From the NCBI GenBank assembly GCA_019426215.1, contig CM033392.1:37248980-37312979 (forward strand): a stretch of 64,000 bases of DNA, in the 5' to 3' direction. Made by a program: the position numbers and the translations under genes. Of this stretch, positions 32,210 through 44,340 are shown piece after piece. How positions within the stretch are numbered: position 1 is the first letter of the stretch; each line of letters begins with the position of its first letter. The notes beneath the pieces are model-generated. The model searched no databases. It was not told the origin of the DNA and worked only from the letters and a program-made list of their open reading frames with translations. Origin of the DNA: Buddleja alternifolia (taxonomy: Eukaryota > Streptophyta > Magnoliopsida > Lamiales > Scrophulariaceae).

Positions 32210-33288
32210 TCAATTATTCCCACCCATCAATGTCACCACATGGCATTGCTCCTTGGGGTTCTTTTCAGTGTGACTTGGCAAAGCTCCCGGTGCTCTCCCA
32301 CTAATCGCGCTTGATAATCTCCCCATGTGTGTCTCCATGTATTTCATTTCCATACACATATCTTTCATCATGTTTCGGATATCCTTAAATGATTCACCCA
32401 AGGTTTTTATATGTGTATCAAGACGTTCATCGGTTGTAGGAGGTCGCACTTGCCCTTGTGTATGAACGTTACCTTGCATCGAAGCTTGGTTGTTGTTAAA
32501 CGGAGGCCTAGGTGGTTGATAAAGATCGGGTTGTGCATTTTGTGCCGGACTAGGCCTTTTCGGGATAGAGCTCATCTTCCCGAGCCAATTGCTCAATCTT
32601 TTTCTACACACTTTGGCAATCCAACCCAAGGAGATCACCACCAATACCAGCATTAAGCCTATGTCAAAAACGTGATTGAACTCTGTCCTAGAAATGCAAT
32701 ACAAGCTCATTCGTCACCATGTTATGATCCAGGAATATATTAATCATGCCTTTGTATCGAGCGTATGTCTTAGCCAATAATTCATCATTCCTTACTCCGA
32801 AGCTCATTGATCTTCGAAGGCGGGAAGAACTTGTTCAAGAATGCATCCACTAACTCACCACAAGTAGTGATGGATTGAGGATATAGAGGTTTATACGATG
32901 TGATGGCCTTTTCCTTGAGTGAGAAGTGGAAGACTCTATGATGAATCACATCGAGGTCCCTCAGACAAAATTGGATGGTCAAGAGGGCATCACCTAAAGT
33001 CTCCAAATGCTCTTAAGGTGATTCATGCGGCTCGCCATAAAATGGATCGCTTTGTACCATACCAAATAAGTAAGATGGGATGTGATATTTTAGTGCGACA
33101 AAGTTGGACAAAACCACTGGATCCGGTATGGTATGGACCCTTGGTGATTGACTACTCCAGACCGATGAAAGTGGTTGTAGAGACGGCGGTTGCAAAGCTT
33201 GAAAGAGAACCTTGTAGCAACTCCCTATTCTCCCTAACATCACGTCCGGGAACCGTGCATTAGTATTTGGATAAAGAACGTCCGCCAT
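32210..33288 (-). pseudogene. gag: gag of gypsy D
   Basis: N-terminal part: YHIPSYLFGMVQSDPFYGE and EPHESP (33130-33013), interrupted by a stop, then VFHFSLKEKA and LVDAFLNKFFPPSKINELR (33006-32785). The C-terminal part (32710-32210) has a proline-rich YQPPRPPFNNN, a Met-rich helix and ALPSHTEKNPKEQCHVVTL. These are conserved Athila Gag segments. E at 62093-62958 carries the matching N-terminal part. Confidence 0.82.
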
Positions 33289-33500
33289 TGCTTGATTTTG
33301 TTAGTTAGAACGAAAAGTACATTCTATATCGGGTTCCAAATGAAATAGCTCCTTGTTAGAGGATTGGGCAAAAAATAATCCTATAAGATTCAAAGAAACC
33401 CAATGAGACAAAATTAAACTAAAATAGAAAAGCAAGAAATAAACAAAAAACTAAGACTTATAAAAGCGCAAATGAAAATCAAAAACTAAAATAAACAAGT

Positions 33501-33517
33501 CTCCGGCAACGTTTCCA
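33501..33517 (-). other. Degenerate Asp-tRNA primer-binding site of gypsy D
   Basis: The minus strand reads TGGAAACGTTGCCGGAG. The intact form in E and in the non-autonomous element starts TGGCGCCGTTGCCG. Confidence 0.75.
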
Positions 33518-33523
33518 AAAACA

Positions 33524-34262
33524 TAACACGCTAGAACCTAACGTGCTTTTATATCCAGATTACTAGTCGTATGTGTAGTAATAGTGGACAGAAGTCCGGA
33601 TGTCGAACCACAAGGATGAGTGCTTTAGTTTTAGATTTTGTAAACAAACAATTAAATTAAAGGTTTATTTTGAATGAACGTGCAAAGAACAAAAGCAAAG
33701 ATAAGCAAATGATTAAAACTTCAAGAGTGAGAGGTAACTAAGGCACATGTTAGGGCTCAGTTTGGTGTGTTATCTCTATAACATAGCTTATCGAATCATT
33801 AGACCTATGTTGCTATGGTGGAAGATCCTATGATAATGACTATCTGATCTCTCGCGATAGAAATTCTATGCCTAAATAAAGGTCCCCGAAATATGTCTAT
33901 TTGGGAATCTAATAATCGAGCATGCATTCACGATTGGAACTTCCTCGACTAAGGTCATCTTACTTCACCCGGGAATCACTACCTATGTCTAGGAAAATTC
34001 CTATTAATCGGGTTATGTTGTGAGTTATTGCACCCTAGATCAATTTTCTCTCAAAATATTAGGCAAATTATCAAACACATGGTGATCAAGCACATGTAAG
34101 TAAAATAAGCACAAACTCATAACACATAGCAACATCTGAATTGATTCAAACTACCAACTATTATAAAGATACTTCACAAATTCGCCTTCACATGGCCCTA
34201 GTCTTATAAATTTAGCTCATAATCAAAGGTACAAAGGAATCTAAGGCAATCATAGGCACATT
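33524..34262 (-). repeat. 5' LTR of gypsy D, truncated
   Basis: In plus coordinates it begins TAACACGCTAGAACC, matching TGACACGCTAGAATC at 63085 in E. It stops at 34262 where Sirevirus I starts. The U3 part is not in the window. Confidence 0.75.
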
Positions 34263-35167
34263 TATTAGGAAATTTCATGTTAAATATTTTTATGATGACA
34301 AGATAGGTTTCCTGTTAGACCCAAAGATTGTGTAAGTATATCTTTATTAGAATATGTTTAAGCGTTTAACAAGTTATCGAGTTGTAATTTTTAGACTAGG
34401 CTTGTAATTTTTATCTTTGTAGATTTTAGACTAAGTATTGAATACTAAGTTGCTGATAGAATTCTAGGTGAGTATGTCAGCGATAAAGTTGAAGTTCAGC
34501 ATCTAAAGCCAAGCGAAGATGAAGATGTTGTCTTAAGCGACTGCCCATCGCTAAGGACATTTCAAGAGTTATAAATCAAGAGCTCAAAGCCATCAAGCGA
34601 TCAAATGGTCAGATTTACCTGAAATAAATTCCGAAGTCATTAAGGACTTAAATGGGCATTTATTTCCAATGTGAAATAAATTAAAATTCATTTAATGCTT
34701 GATAAGAGCATTTAACGTGATAAGGACGAAGTGCATACGGAGTAAGCCACCCTATTGGCCAAGACTGTCAGTGTTTCAAAGTTCAAACCTACCACATCTA
34801 ATTGGTGCAACAAAATTTCAAGAATGTCAGAAAAAAGGACTATTCACTTGCTACGTGAGAGACAAGCTTGCATGTGTCTAACGGACAAATCCCAAGAAAT
34901 GCCTATAAATAGCATCCTCTAGCAAACGCTAATTACACACGCATATACACAAGAAATAGGTTAAAAGTTTGCTGAAATAATTCCAAGAAAAGCTTACAAA
35001 ACTCTATATCCAAAATCCTTCAAGCTTTTCATATACATTCCAAAGACAATCACGGATATCTCAAATTTCTTCAAAGAAAAACCCTACACTATTATTGAGA
35101 TATCCTCAGTTGTTTGAACTTCTCAAAATCAAACAAACCCTGTGAAGAAAACCCTCAACCTCTTTCA
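34263..35167 (+). repeat. 5' LTR of Sirevirus I, first part
   Basis: It starts TATTAGGAAATTTCATG (canonical TG changed to TA), matching the LTR start of J. It ends at TTTCA (35163-35167), the first copy of the duplication made by the C-family LTR. The second LTR part is 54585-55166, giving about 1.49 kb in all. Confidence 0.82.
34904..34912 (+). promoter_or_regulatory. TATA box of Sirevirus I LTR
   Basis: TATAAATAG in a GCCTATAAATAGCATCC context, at the same relative place as in J. Confidence 0.6.
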
Positions 35168-36970
35168 TGTTGGGTTGGGTTCTATTCCCCGGGTGGCTCG
35201 TGGCAGCGTAATTTAAAATTTAAACATACAACCACCCGAAACAGGAATAATGGTGTGCTCTATTATGCTATAGAGAAGGTTGCAAGAATTTTTACCTCTT
35301 GATTAAATTCTCGCAACAACAATCTTGGATCTTTTCAACCCTGTGGTGCAATTCCACACGATTTCTTAGAGGAAATTGCCCGTCAATTGTATCCCCGATT
35401 TTAGTGCTCCAAACATCGCACCTTTAAGATGTATCCACACCTCGTTCAAGTCACCACCTGCTTCGTTATTGGTGCTAGCCAACGAAATAGATCTAAGTCT
35501 AAAACCTAGGCTTGATTATGTGAAGGAATGGAAGATGTGAATCGTTAAGTTCATCACATGAACAAAACGATGTCTTGTTGGAACAAGGGAAGGGGGTGAT
35601 TTTTGGCTTAAGGATGATAAGGAAAATTCTTTCTTAATTTTCCAGCTGGGGTTTCGAATTTTGCACTCCTCAAAATCTTAGGGCTTTAGTCTTGCACTCA
35701 CATATATATAGAATAGGAACCCTAGAGTCCTCATTCAACTACAAGACTTGGAGAAGAAGAAAATCCTTTCCTTCTTCACCTAGATTTCGAATCCAGCTGT
35801 CAAGGGCCCAAAAAATTGACCATCATCCTTATTTGGAGTCCAAGAATTAATTCTTGACTCCATATTTAATTATGGGCTAAACCCATCAATTAAATATTCC
35901 CATATAATTAAAACTCGTTTAATTATATTTACTTATTCCAATTAACTTATTTATTTAATTTAGACCAAGCCCAACTAAATAAAATACTTGGACTCTACTA
36001 GGTCCATTAATTTAGTTAATTCTAGAAGATTAATTAAAATAGTCAAATTAATTGAATCGCCTCAATTAATTCATATTCCATATTAGCGAAGGACTAGACT
36101 TTCCTAATTTCCTCAATTTCCTCAAATTGATTAATCACATCATATAAGCAGTGACTCTCACGAGTTAAGTGTGTGACCCCTTAGGCTCGTCTACTATCTA
36201 GTAGTAAGTACACTTTCCCAAAGTGCTAGAGTGCTTTTCTAAAATAGAAAGCACTAGATTAAATCATTCCTTTGATTTAATCAAGCCTCGAATTAATCAC
36301 CATATTAATTCTCGGCACATACAAATCGTGGTTACTGTCTAGCAATGGGACACGAAGACCTAGATAAAGACGAAGATAAAGATTCTCCTTTCGTGATCTT
36401 TGATCCTTGTATAAGTAAGATCCTTCCATCTAATCTTCTGATCGAATCTAGAGCAGTGGCTAAGGTCGAACCTCTATTAATTCAATAACTATGTTTCCCA
36501 AATACGGTGAGATCGACTTTCGACTATCTAAACTAGGAAACCCTACGCCTTTTTTGATATTATACTTCGGCCCAAGATTCCTAAAGTCGATTCACTATGT
36601 AAACATAGAAGATTAACTGACAAGTCTATTGTCAGAGATAGATCCCATCTTGATTCTCACGTGCCTTCATACATAATTAGCCCATGTCTGATTTTGCCCA
36701 TTTGCATTCATCTAAGTAATCATGTAACTAACCAAGACATGTTCAATTATGTGCATGACATCCAATGGAACCTCATGTTCTAAGGATTATTCTTATACTA
36801 CAAGACCACTGGAAGTTCCAGATTCGACTGGGATTCCATTTAATGGAACTTTCATGGGGTTATTCAGTATACCTATTCCCACAGTAGGAACCCTCATACA
36901 TGCATAGGCTTTCACCGTGCCAATATCTATAGAACTAGATACGCTCTATCAAGAGTACGCATCATATAAG
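35168..36970 (-). repeat. C-family solo LTR, first part
   Basis: It starts TGTTGGGTTGGGTTC, as in copia C at 24607, and follows it throughout with scattered changes. It is interrupted at ATAAG (36966-36970) by copia F and resumes at 54280-54579, ending CTCTAACA. TTTCA flanks the whole (35163-35167 and 54580-54584). No internal region of its own is attached, so it is a solo LTR of about 2.1 kb. A 62-codon ORF at 35114 is incidental. Confidence 0.88.
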
Positions 36971-38629
36971 TGTTAGGAATCCCGTACAGAAAAATAGAGA
37001 ATTGCAGCGGAAGATTCGAGGATTCCTACCGGTAGATCACAAAAATAGATCTGAGGATTTTTCATTGGTTTCGCGAAATTTAGAACGAATAAACATACCC
37101 TTTTGATTCGTTTATTGATTCTACAGAACACCAATCCTCCAAGGACTCCTGTCTCTAAAGCTTCACGCGAAACGAACCTTCCAAAGATCCCAAGACTTCT
37201 TCTTCTTTGCATTAGTGGAAGGCTAGAGAGGAGAGAAGGGAGAGAGTTCTTCTCTTTTTGTGTTGTGTAATGTTATCTTGTTACTTTCTTGGTTAGGGTT
37301 TGTTTCACTGTAGGAGTCCTATTTAAACTCAACTAGCTTGTGGAACAAGTTGGAGGCTACTCCAAAACACTAAGTGGCCGCCCCTCCTAGGGCTTCCTTG
37401 GACTGGGTGGGCTTTTAATTGGCTTGTCTAGTTTCTAGCCCATCTGTATATATTTAAATTTAAATCCAATTTAAATATAATATATACTATTAATTAATTC
37501 CAATTAATTAATGTACTAATCAAATAATTTTATTTAATCTAATTAAATTAAATATTTAATTAATTGATTTATTCTAATTAAATCAATCAGTCCATTTAAT
37601 TCTTTTTAAAAGATTTACACAAAAAAATACATCCCGCTCGTTTCTTATAGCGCGACTCTTTAGGTTCGTCTCAATTGGCAAAGGGAGGAATTACCTAAGG
37701 ATGTGAGTGTCACCTAGCCAGTCCCGCGGACTCACATAGTAACCCAATTCAGTACGAAATGAACGATTACGAACCTCTTGATCATAAATGCCGTATGAGT
37801 ATAAGCCCTTCACTGACGTATCCCGATCAAGTGAGAGTCATGGAAAATGTCAAACTCACTATACTTGATACTGTGCATTAGACTATAGCATAATGACATT
37901 ACTAAACAACCCTCAGTGTCCTACATGAGTTAGTTGTTATGCTTTGGCCAAAGACTTTATAATTTCATTAGCCTATAATCGCACAGGATACTTACTCGTT
38001 TACTATCGAGACAGTGAATCCCATCTTGGCGATCACTGATCAATTGCTACTTGTCTCATTGATATCGCACTTCGAGGTCGACCCCACCGACGGGTGATAT
38101 GGGCCTAACTACGCTGGTAACAGATCCAATAATACAAGCACATTGATCATGAACCCTCAAGTGTAAGGCTCATGCATACTATTACGATCAGTAATTCAAT
38201 CATTAATAGTCACTGAGTAAATACCATGTGATTGGATTACTACGAGCCATGTTTGAATATGTCAATTCCATTGACATATCTATGATACTTGCTCCCACTA
38301 CCCTATAGTGTTCGACTGGCACTCATCGTCAGAGCATGTGCCATACAAGTCGAATCTTAATGCCCAATTAAGATTATTTGATTTGCGAACCCTTTTAAGT
38401 GGTAAGGTGTAAGACTTTTTCCATGCCACGTCTTTATTCCATAAAGGGAAAAGAGTCAAACCTTTATTCACATGGACTATATGTTCAATACTTATTTAGA
38501 TGGCATAAAGATTTATATGAACAAAATACAGATGCCTTTATTAATATCATTTTAATAGTTTGTACAACATAATGAGATACCCTAATCTAACTATTTATCC
38601 TCATTGGCATCTAGGACATATACCTAACA
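36971..38629 (-). repeat. 3' LTR of copia F (1659 bp)
   Basis: In plus coordinates it begins TGTTAGGAATCCCGTACAG and ends ATATACCTAACA. The purine-rich GTGGGAGAT precedes it on the coding strand. It aligns with 44341-45492 and 54018-54274. Confidence 0.87.
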
Positions 38630-38649
38630 ATCTCCCACTTGCACTTAGT

Positions 38650-40565
38650 GCCAATCGCTTTGGTATCTTATACCCATCTTCTCAAGATGTTGCTCTAGCA
38701 CCGCCTACGCTAATCGCTTAGTGAGTGGGTCAGCTACGTTATCCGCTGAGGGTATTTTTTGCATGGCGATGTCACCTTTTCCAACGATTTCTCGAATTTT
38801 GTGATATCTCCTCTCTATGTGTTTGGATTTGTTGTGAGACCTTGGTTCCTTTGCTTGCGCAATGGCTCCGTTCTTATCACACCATAGTGGCAACGGAAGC
38901 TCCATGCTAGGAACAACTTGTAGTTTAGTAATGAACTTCTTTATCCAAACAGCCTCCTTAGCTTCCTCCGAGACTGCCACATATTCAGCTTCGGTGGTCG
39001 AATCGGCAGTTGTGCTTTGCTTGGAACTTTTCCAAGACACTGCTCCACGGTTCAAAGTGAATATGAACCCAGAAGTGGATTTTCGGTCATCGATGTCAGA
39101 TTGGAAATCTGAATCAGTATAACCATCCACTTTCATTTCTCCATTTCCATATGTGAGGATCATATCTTTAGTTCTTCTCAAGTACTTTAAGATTGATTTC
39201 ACGGCCATCCAATGTTCTTTGCCTGGGTTAGCTTGAAACCTACTTACTACGCTTACAGCGTATGCAAGATCTAGTCTCGTGCAAAACATAGCGTACATGA
39301 GACTTCCCACTGCTGATGCATAGGGGATGGTATTCATTTCTCTTCAATCTTCCTCACTTTGAGGACTCATCTTTTTGGAGAGATGAATTCCATGTCTCAT
39401 GGGCAAAAGACCTCTTTTAGAATTTTTCATCCCAAATCACCTCAGGACCTTTTCTAAGTAGAGGGCTTGGGAGAGAGCTATTGTCTTATTCGATCTATCC
39501 CTGTAGATTCGAATTCTTAGGACATAGGTGGCTTCTCCTAAGTCTTTCATGGAGAATGTGCTTGAAAGCCATGTCTTAACCGAAGTAAGCAAACCTGTAT
39601 CATTCCCTATAAGAAGAATGTCGTCCACATATAGTACCAGGAATGATATCTTGCTCCCACTGACCTTTTTATAGACACATGGTTCATCCTCATTTTTGAT
39701 AAAGCCGTTGTTTCGTACTTCTTCATCAAAAACAAAGGTTCCAACTGCGAGAGGCTTGCTTCAGTCCATAAATGGACCTATTTAACTTGCAGACCTTATG
39801 AGAATCGACATTGGATAGAAAACCTTTGGGCTGCTCCATATAGATATCCTCCTCGAGGAATCCATTTATGAAGGCGGTTTTCACATCCATTTGCCAGATC
39901 TCATAATCCAGGTATGCAGCTATTGAAAGTAGAATTCTAAATGATTTGATCATAGCTACTGGTGAAAAGGTTTCCTCATAGTCAATGCCCTCCTTCTGAC
40001 TATACCCTTTCGCCACTAGCCTAGCCTTATAAGTATCCATGTTGCCATCCGAACCTATTTTTCTCTTATAGATCCATTTGCATCTAATAGGTACAATACC
40101 TTTGGGAGGATCTACTAGATTCCAAACTTGGTTCGAATGCATCGAATCCATTTCCACTTTCATAGCTTCATGCCCTTTTGCAGAATCCATATCCATCATT
40201 GCATGGTCATAACTAGAGGGATCATCTCCATGGTTTTCTTCTGCTACTGAATACAAATTATGCTCTCCTTGTAAAAGAGAACCATATCTCGCAGGCAGTT
40301 AAGATACTCTAGTAGACCTGTGCACTAATGGTTGTGTCATTTCTGGATCGGGTTGGGTCTCTTGAACATTGTCTTCCATAGGGGATTCATTTTGTTCTTG
40401 TAGAACAATAATTCTACCAGCTCCTCCTTCACGAGTGAATTCTTCTTCGAGAAAGATTGCCTGTAAGGCAACAATGATTCTCTGATCATCGGGAAGGTAG
40501 AAAAGGTATCCCATAGAATCCTCGAGATATCCAACGAATCGCCCTTTTATGGACCTAACATCCAA
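38650..40565 (-). pseudogene. pol: reverse transcriptase and RNase H of copia F
   Basis: RT begins in the 40256-39726 segment with VDPPKGIVPIRCKWIYKRK, EGIDYEETFSPVAMIKSFR and IWQMDVKTAFINGFLEEDI. A frameshift near 39726 leads to VDDILLIGNDTG (39628 down). RNase H (39337-38705) has VDGYTDSDFQSDIDDRKST, ADSTTEAEY, GAIAQAKEPRSH and HIERRYHKIREIV, with a catalytic GYTD intact. It ends ADPLTKRLA then TAG, shortened relative to G. Stretch 40257-40565 is the linker to integrase. Confidence 0.87.
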
Positions 40566-41290
40566 TTACTCTGCCTTGGTGCTTTTCAAGTAAGCTGGGC
40601 ACCCCCATATTCTTATGTGTTTTAGATTAGGCTTCCTTCCACGCCATATCTGATACGATGTTTTAGGAACAGATTTGGAGGGACATCTATTCAGAATGTG
40701 AGTTGCTGTAAGCAGCGCGTGTCCCCACAATGAAATGGGCAAATCTGTGTAGCTGTGCATGGATTGAACCATGTCCAACAGTGTTCGATTCCTTCGTTCT
40801 GCTACGCCATTTAATTGTGGAGTTGCTGGAGGAGTAAGTTGTAACAGTATGCCATGTTCCTGAAGGAATTGGTCAAACTCCGTATTCATATAATCGCCAC
40901 CGCAGTCAGACCAAAGTGTCTTGATATGATGCCCGGTTTGGTTTTTGATTAAAGTCTTGAATTCAATGAATTTCTCCAATGATTCCGACTTGTACTTCAT
41001 TAAATACGCGTAGCCATACCTAGAATGGTCATCGATAAATGTGATGAAGTATTGAAAACCACCGCGGGCCATATTTCCAAATGGTCCGCACACATCAGTA
41101 TGAACTAGACCTAAGACTTCTGTGGCTCTTTCAAAATTCCATGTGAAGGGGGACTTGGTCATCTTGCCTTGGATACAAAACTCACAAGTGGGACAGGGAT
41201 CTGATGCCAATGAGTCTATGACTCCATCCTTTTCTAACTCGTGTAGTCTTTGGTCCCCGACATGACCTAGTCTCAAGTGCCATAGCTATC
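40566..41290 (-). pseudogene. pol: integrase of copia F
   Basis: A 236-codon minus-strand frame includes RLGHVGDQRLHELE (GAG-pre-integrase), CPTCEFCIQGK (zinc finger end), VHTDVCGPFGNMARGG (first Asp), IKTLWSDCGGDYM (second Asp) and PQLNGVAERRNRTL (Glu). The core is open, although Arg and Gly usual in SDRGGEY are changed to Cys and Asp. It ends at a stop in the LKSTKAE context. Confidence 0.88.
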
Positions 41291-41378
41291 TCAAGTTTAT
41301 ATCATACATTCTGCGTTTTCTTGTTACAACATTAACGTTACAATCATTTTGGACATTAATATAATATAAACCATTTAT

Positions 41379-41780
41379 TCAAGACGCATTGCCAACACAT
41401 TCATTTCTAAAATAAATGTCACAAGAAGTGTTCATAAAGGAAAATAAATAACCTTTCCTGACTAAAACAGAAATTGAAACAATATTCTTAAGCCCATTGG
41501 GCAAAACAAGGCAATTGTCTAAATATAATAAATGTCCAGATGATAAACTAAGGGAAGTGGGGCTAATGTGTGAGGCTGCTACACTATGACCGCTACCAAC
41601 ATTGATCATCACTTCACCATGCTCCAGCTTCTTACTTCTTTCCAGCTCCTGATTCATAACACATATGTGAGCACTAGCCCCATAGTCTAGAATCCAGGAA
41701 GTTGAAAATATGGTAACAGAACAATTTGTTTCTATTAAGTTCTATACCTGAAGTAATTTCTACATTCAGCAAGGGACTGT
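41379..41780 (-). pseudogene. pol: protease and pre-integrase linker of copia F
   Basis: The segment 41657-41379 encodes VMINVGSGHSVAASHISP and LDNCLVLPNGLKNIVSISVL, which matches the copia region between protease and the GAG-pre-integrase domain. Just upstream the minus strand reads SWILDYGASAHICVMNQE; the protease D(S/T)GA site is altered to DYGA. Stops surround it. Confidence 0.7.
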
Positions 41781-41787
41781 CACGTTT

Positions 41788-42556
41788 TCAGTGCCCCATC
41801 TCATGGGAGTGAAGACATGTGTCTGTCTTCTTTGGACCCTTTTTCTTAAACTTCTGAGTCTTTGTGATTTTGGGTTCTCTGATTTTGCCAGCTAGTTCAG
41901 TGTTACTTGAAATAATAGGAAACTTGAATGCACCCCAACTCTCTTTCATTCGTTGTTGTGCAGCCATCAACTTGCTCATAAGTGTCGAGACTGATCCTTC
42001 AATGTCATCCATGTCAAAATTGATGACAAAATCCAAGAAGGATCTAGGTAATGATTGGAGAATGAGGTCCACCTGTAGGTGAAGGTCCATGTAGTAACCC
42101 AGAGACCTAAGTCTGTCTAGCATGGAGATCATCTTCAAAACATGATCTTTAACTTCCTCATTCTCTTTCATTTTTATGTTGAAGAGCTCTTTAGATACAT
42201 AGTATCTGACGGACTTTTCGTGTTCCCCGAACAGCTTCTCCAAGTGCAGCATGATGGATTTGGGACTATCCATGTTTTCATGCGTGCGTTGTAACTCGCC
42301 ACACATGGAGCTCAACATATAATCTCTTACTTTACGAGCATTAGAGACCCAATCTGAGTATGCTAGTTTGACTGAATCATCCTCGTTGACCCCAGGCCTC
42401 GGTGGTCGATCTAGTTCCAACATGTACTCGAGATTTTCAGCATTTAGGACTATCCTCAGACCTCTGTTCCAATCAGAGAAATTCTGGCAATTCAAAAATG
42501 TTCTTTTCAAGCAAAACTTTGAGTGGTTTGAGAGAAATAAAATTACTGCAGAAAAT
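41788..42556 (-). pseudogene. gag: gag of copia F
   Basis: The frame 42510-41788 has NFSDWNRGLRIVLNAENLEY, LSSMCGELQRTHENMD and LQVDLILQSLPRSFLDFV, typical of Angela-like Gag. The N-terminal few residues are in another frame (PLKVLLEKN near 42550). The zinc knuckle CLHSHEMGH-stop-KRDSP has two Cys changed to Ser and the Trp codon changed to TGA. A full Gag cannot be made. Confidence 0.82.
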
Positions 42557-42559
42557 TAA

Positions 42560-44328
42560 CCAAGATTCAATTAGAGAATTATGTTGTACCCAGTAAATAT
42601 TAGGACTTTAATTTTTGACTTGGTTCCCACTACATTTTTCGAACCATTGCACTCCCACTGCAATGAACGGAAATCTCGTTGGAAAGATTTCATAGTGAGC
42701 GATTGAGTTCTTCAAAAAATTTCGATGAGTTGCAATCTGTAACGATGTATGGCTCATTGGAACTTTTGAAGTGACATGCCATGTCAACCAGTCTTTCTGA
42801 TGATTCAATCTACCTTTGGCTCATGGATCACTCAACCTTAGCTTGTAACAAAATATTGGTGGTGATCCATCTAAGTACTTTCCCATTAACTCCTATCGAT
42901 CTAACAGTTGAATCTTATCTTGCAACCTGTAACGGTGTATGGGATAAGATTTTCTTCGACCGATGGCATCAAATGCACTTGAAGAGATATGGTTTATGAA
43001 TTAATGCATAACCCCCATTAGTCGGGACGACGCCATGCATAACTTATAATCCCATTTTTCCAAGTTTGATGGAGAGCCAGGATATCCAATATCCCCTACT
43101 TACTTAGTATTTTAATGTGGGAGAATTTTTGGAAAAATAAGGTCTCACTTTGCTCATTAATTTATTACACACATATATGGATTATAATCATGCATGCATA
43201 GAAAAACCTAGTTATTCTAACAACATGCATTTCCATGGACATTCTAGATTGATCCAAGCCAATAGATCAATCAGGGGATAGGGGTCTATTACAAATCTAA
43301 TTTCCAATAGATCTTCGGGCTCCAAGCTTGAAAAGGTCCTATCTCTAATATACACAACTCAGAAAGCACCCTATACATCATACTACCAAAATAAAAGTAC
43401 AAACTAGGGGGCAATTGCCCAATACAACCCAGATAATACTAAAGCGGTAAAACCCTAAGTCTATGGAAGCATCTACCACAACATACATCAAAGCATGTAA
43501 GAAAACTATTTAAGTTTATGTTGGTTTTTGAGGTTAAAATCGAAAAGAAATTCAAAACCGATTAAATCTAATTTAATTAGAAAAGATCAATTTTGATTTC
43601 AATTTTAAAAGGAAATAAATCCAATTTATTATTTAGGAAATAAGTCAAACTTATTCCTAATTTATTTTGAAAAAATATAATCAACCTAAAATAAATCCTA
43701 TTTATTTAGTCGTCGCGAATCATAAATAAAAATCCAATTTAATTTATGATATTATTAAATCCAATTTAATATTAAAGTCAAATCCAATTTTAACTTAATT
43801 AAATCCAATTTATATTATGAAATTTTTTTTAGGAAAAGGGGTTTTGACAAATCACGGGTCGAATTTGTCTATTAGGGTCAAACCCTAATATTTATTAATT
43901 TATATATATATATTTAAATATTAATAATATAAAAAAATATATATATTAATATACTGGGCCGGCCCAGCGCTCTCGTTAGGGCGCACAGGCTAAGGCCCAG
44001 CGCACGACTAGGGCGGCATATGCCGCCCTAGTTCTGTCGCCGGGTGGCGGCGCAAATCAGCGCCACCACCCCCCCTTTTTCCCTCTTTTTTTTTTGTTTT
44101 TCAAGTTACATGAGCAGTGGTGGTCCTCGCGTGTGCTTCAAAAACACATGGTAGTTCCACCCCGATTCGCCGTTGCCGGCGGCGAAAAAACATGTAATCG
44201 TGCAACGCTTTTAATCAACATTTCAGATTTAACATCGAATATTAAATACATATAAAATCAAATTTTAAAAATCCAATTTTAATCAACATAATCTTAAACG
44301 CAAAAATCATCAGACCCGTTTAAGTCGA
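42560..44328 (-). other. Long untranslated leader of copia F with a 26-bp palindrome
   Basis: About 1.77 kb between primer site and gag without a credible ORF. Most is AT-rich, but 43955-44175 is GC-rich. A perfect 26-bp palindrome lies at 44007-44032 (half-site ACTAGGGCGGCAT). The part near gag resembles the leader of G, for example around 43030-43130 versus 48420-48500. Long leaders are known in BARE/Angela elements. Confidence 0.65.
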
Positions 44329-44339
44329 CTCTGATACCA
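44329..44339 (-). other. Met-tRNA primer-binding site of copia F
   Basis: The minus strand reads TGGTATCAGAG one base after the LTR end. The following base breaks the canonical match. Confidence 0.82.
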
Positions 44340-44340
44340 C

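Larger units (their letters stand above)
27367..34262 (-). mobile_element. Athila-type Ty3/gypsy element D (autonomous-type, decayed)
   Basis: On the minus strand the order is 5' LTR (34262 to 33524), Asp-type primer site, gag, protease, RT, RNase H, integrase and 3' non-coding region. This gag-PR-RT-RH-IN order is Ty3/gypsy. The 3' LTR is almost wholly missing: a purine tract AAGTTTAGGGGTG near 27375-27395 is followed at once by copia C. The 5' LTR is cut at 34263 by Sirevirus I. Confidence 0.85.

Noticed and set aside
35114..35302. 62-codon ORF similar to the end of the 24445 ORF
   Set aside because: The similarity arises because both read into the start of the same LTR family; it is LTR sequence, not a gene.
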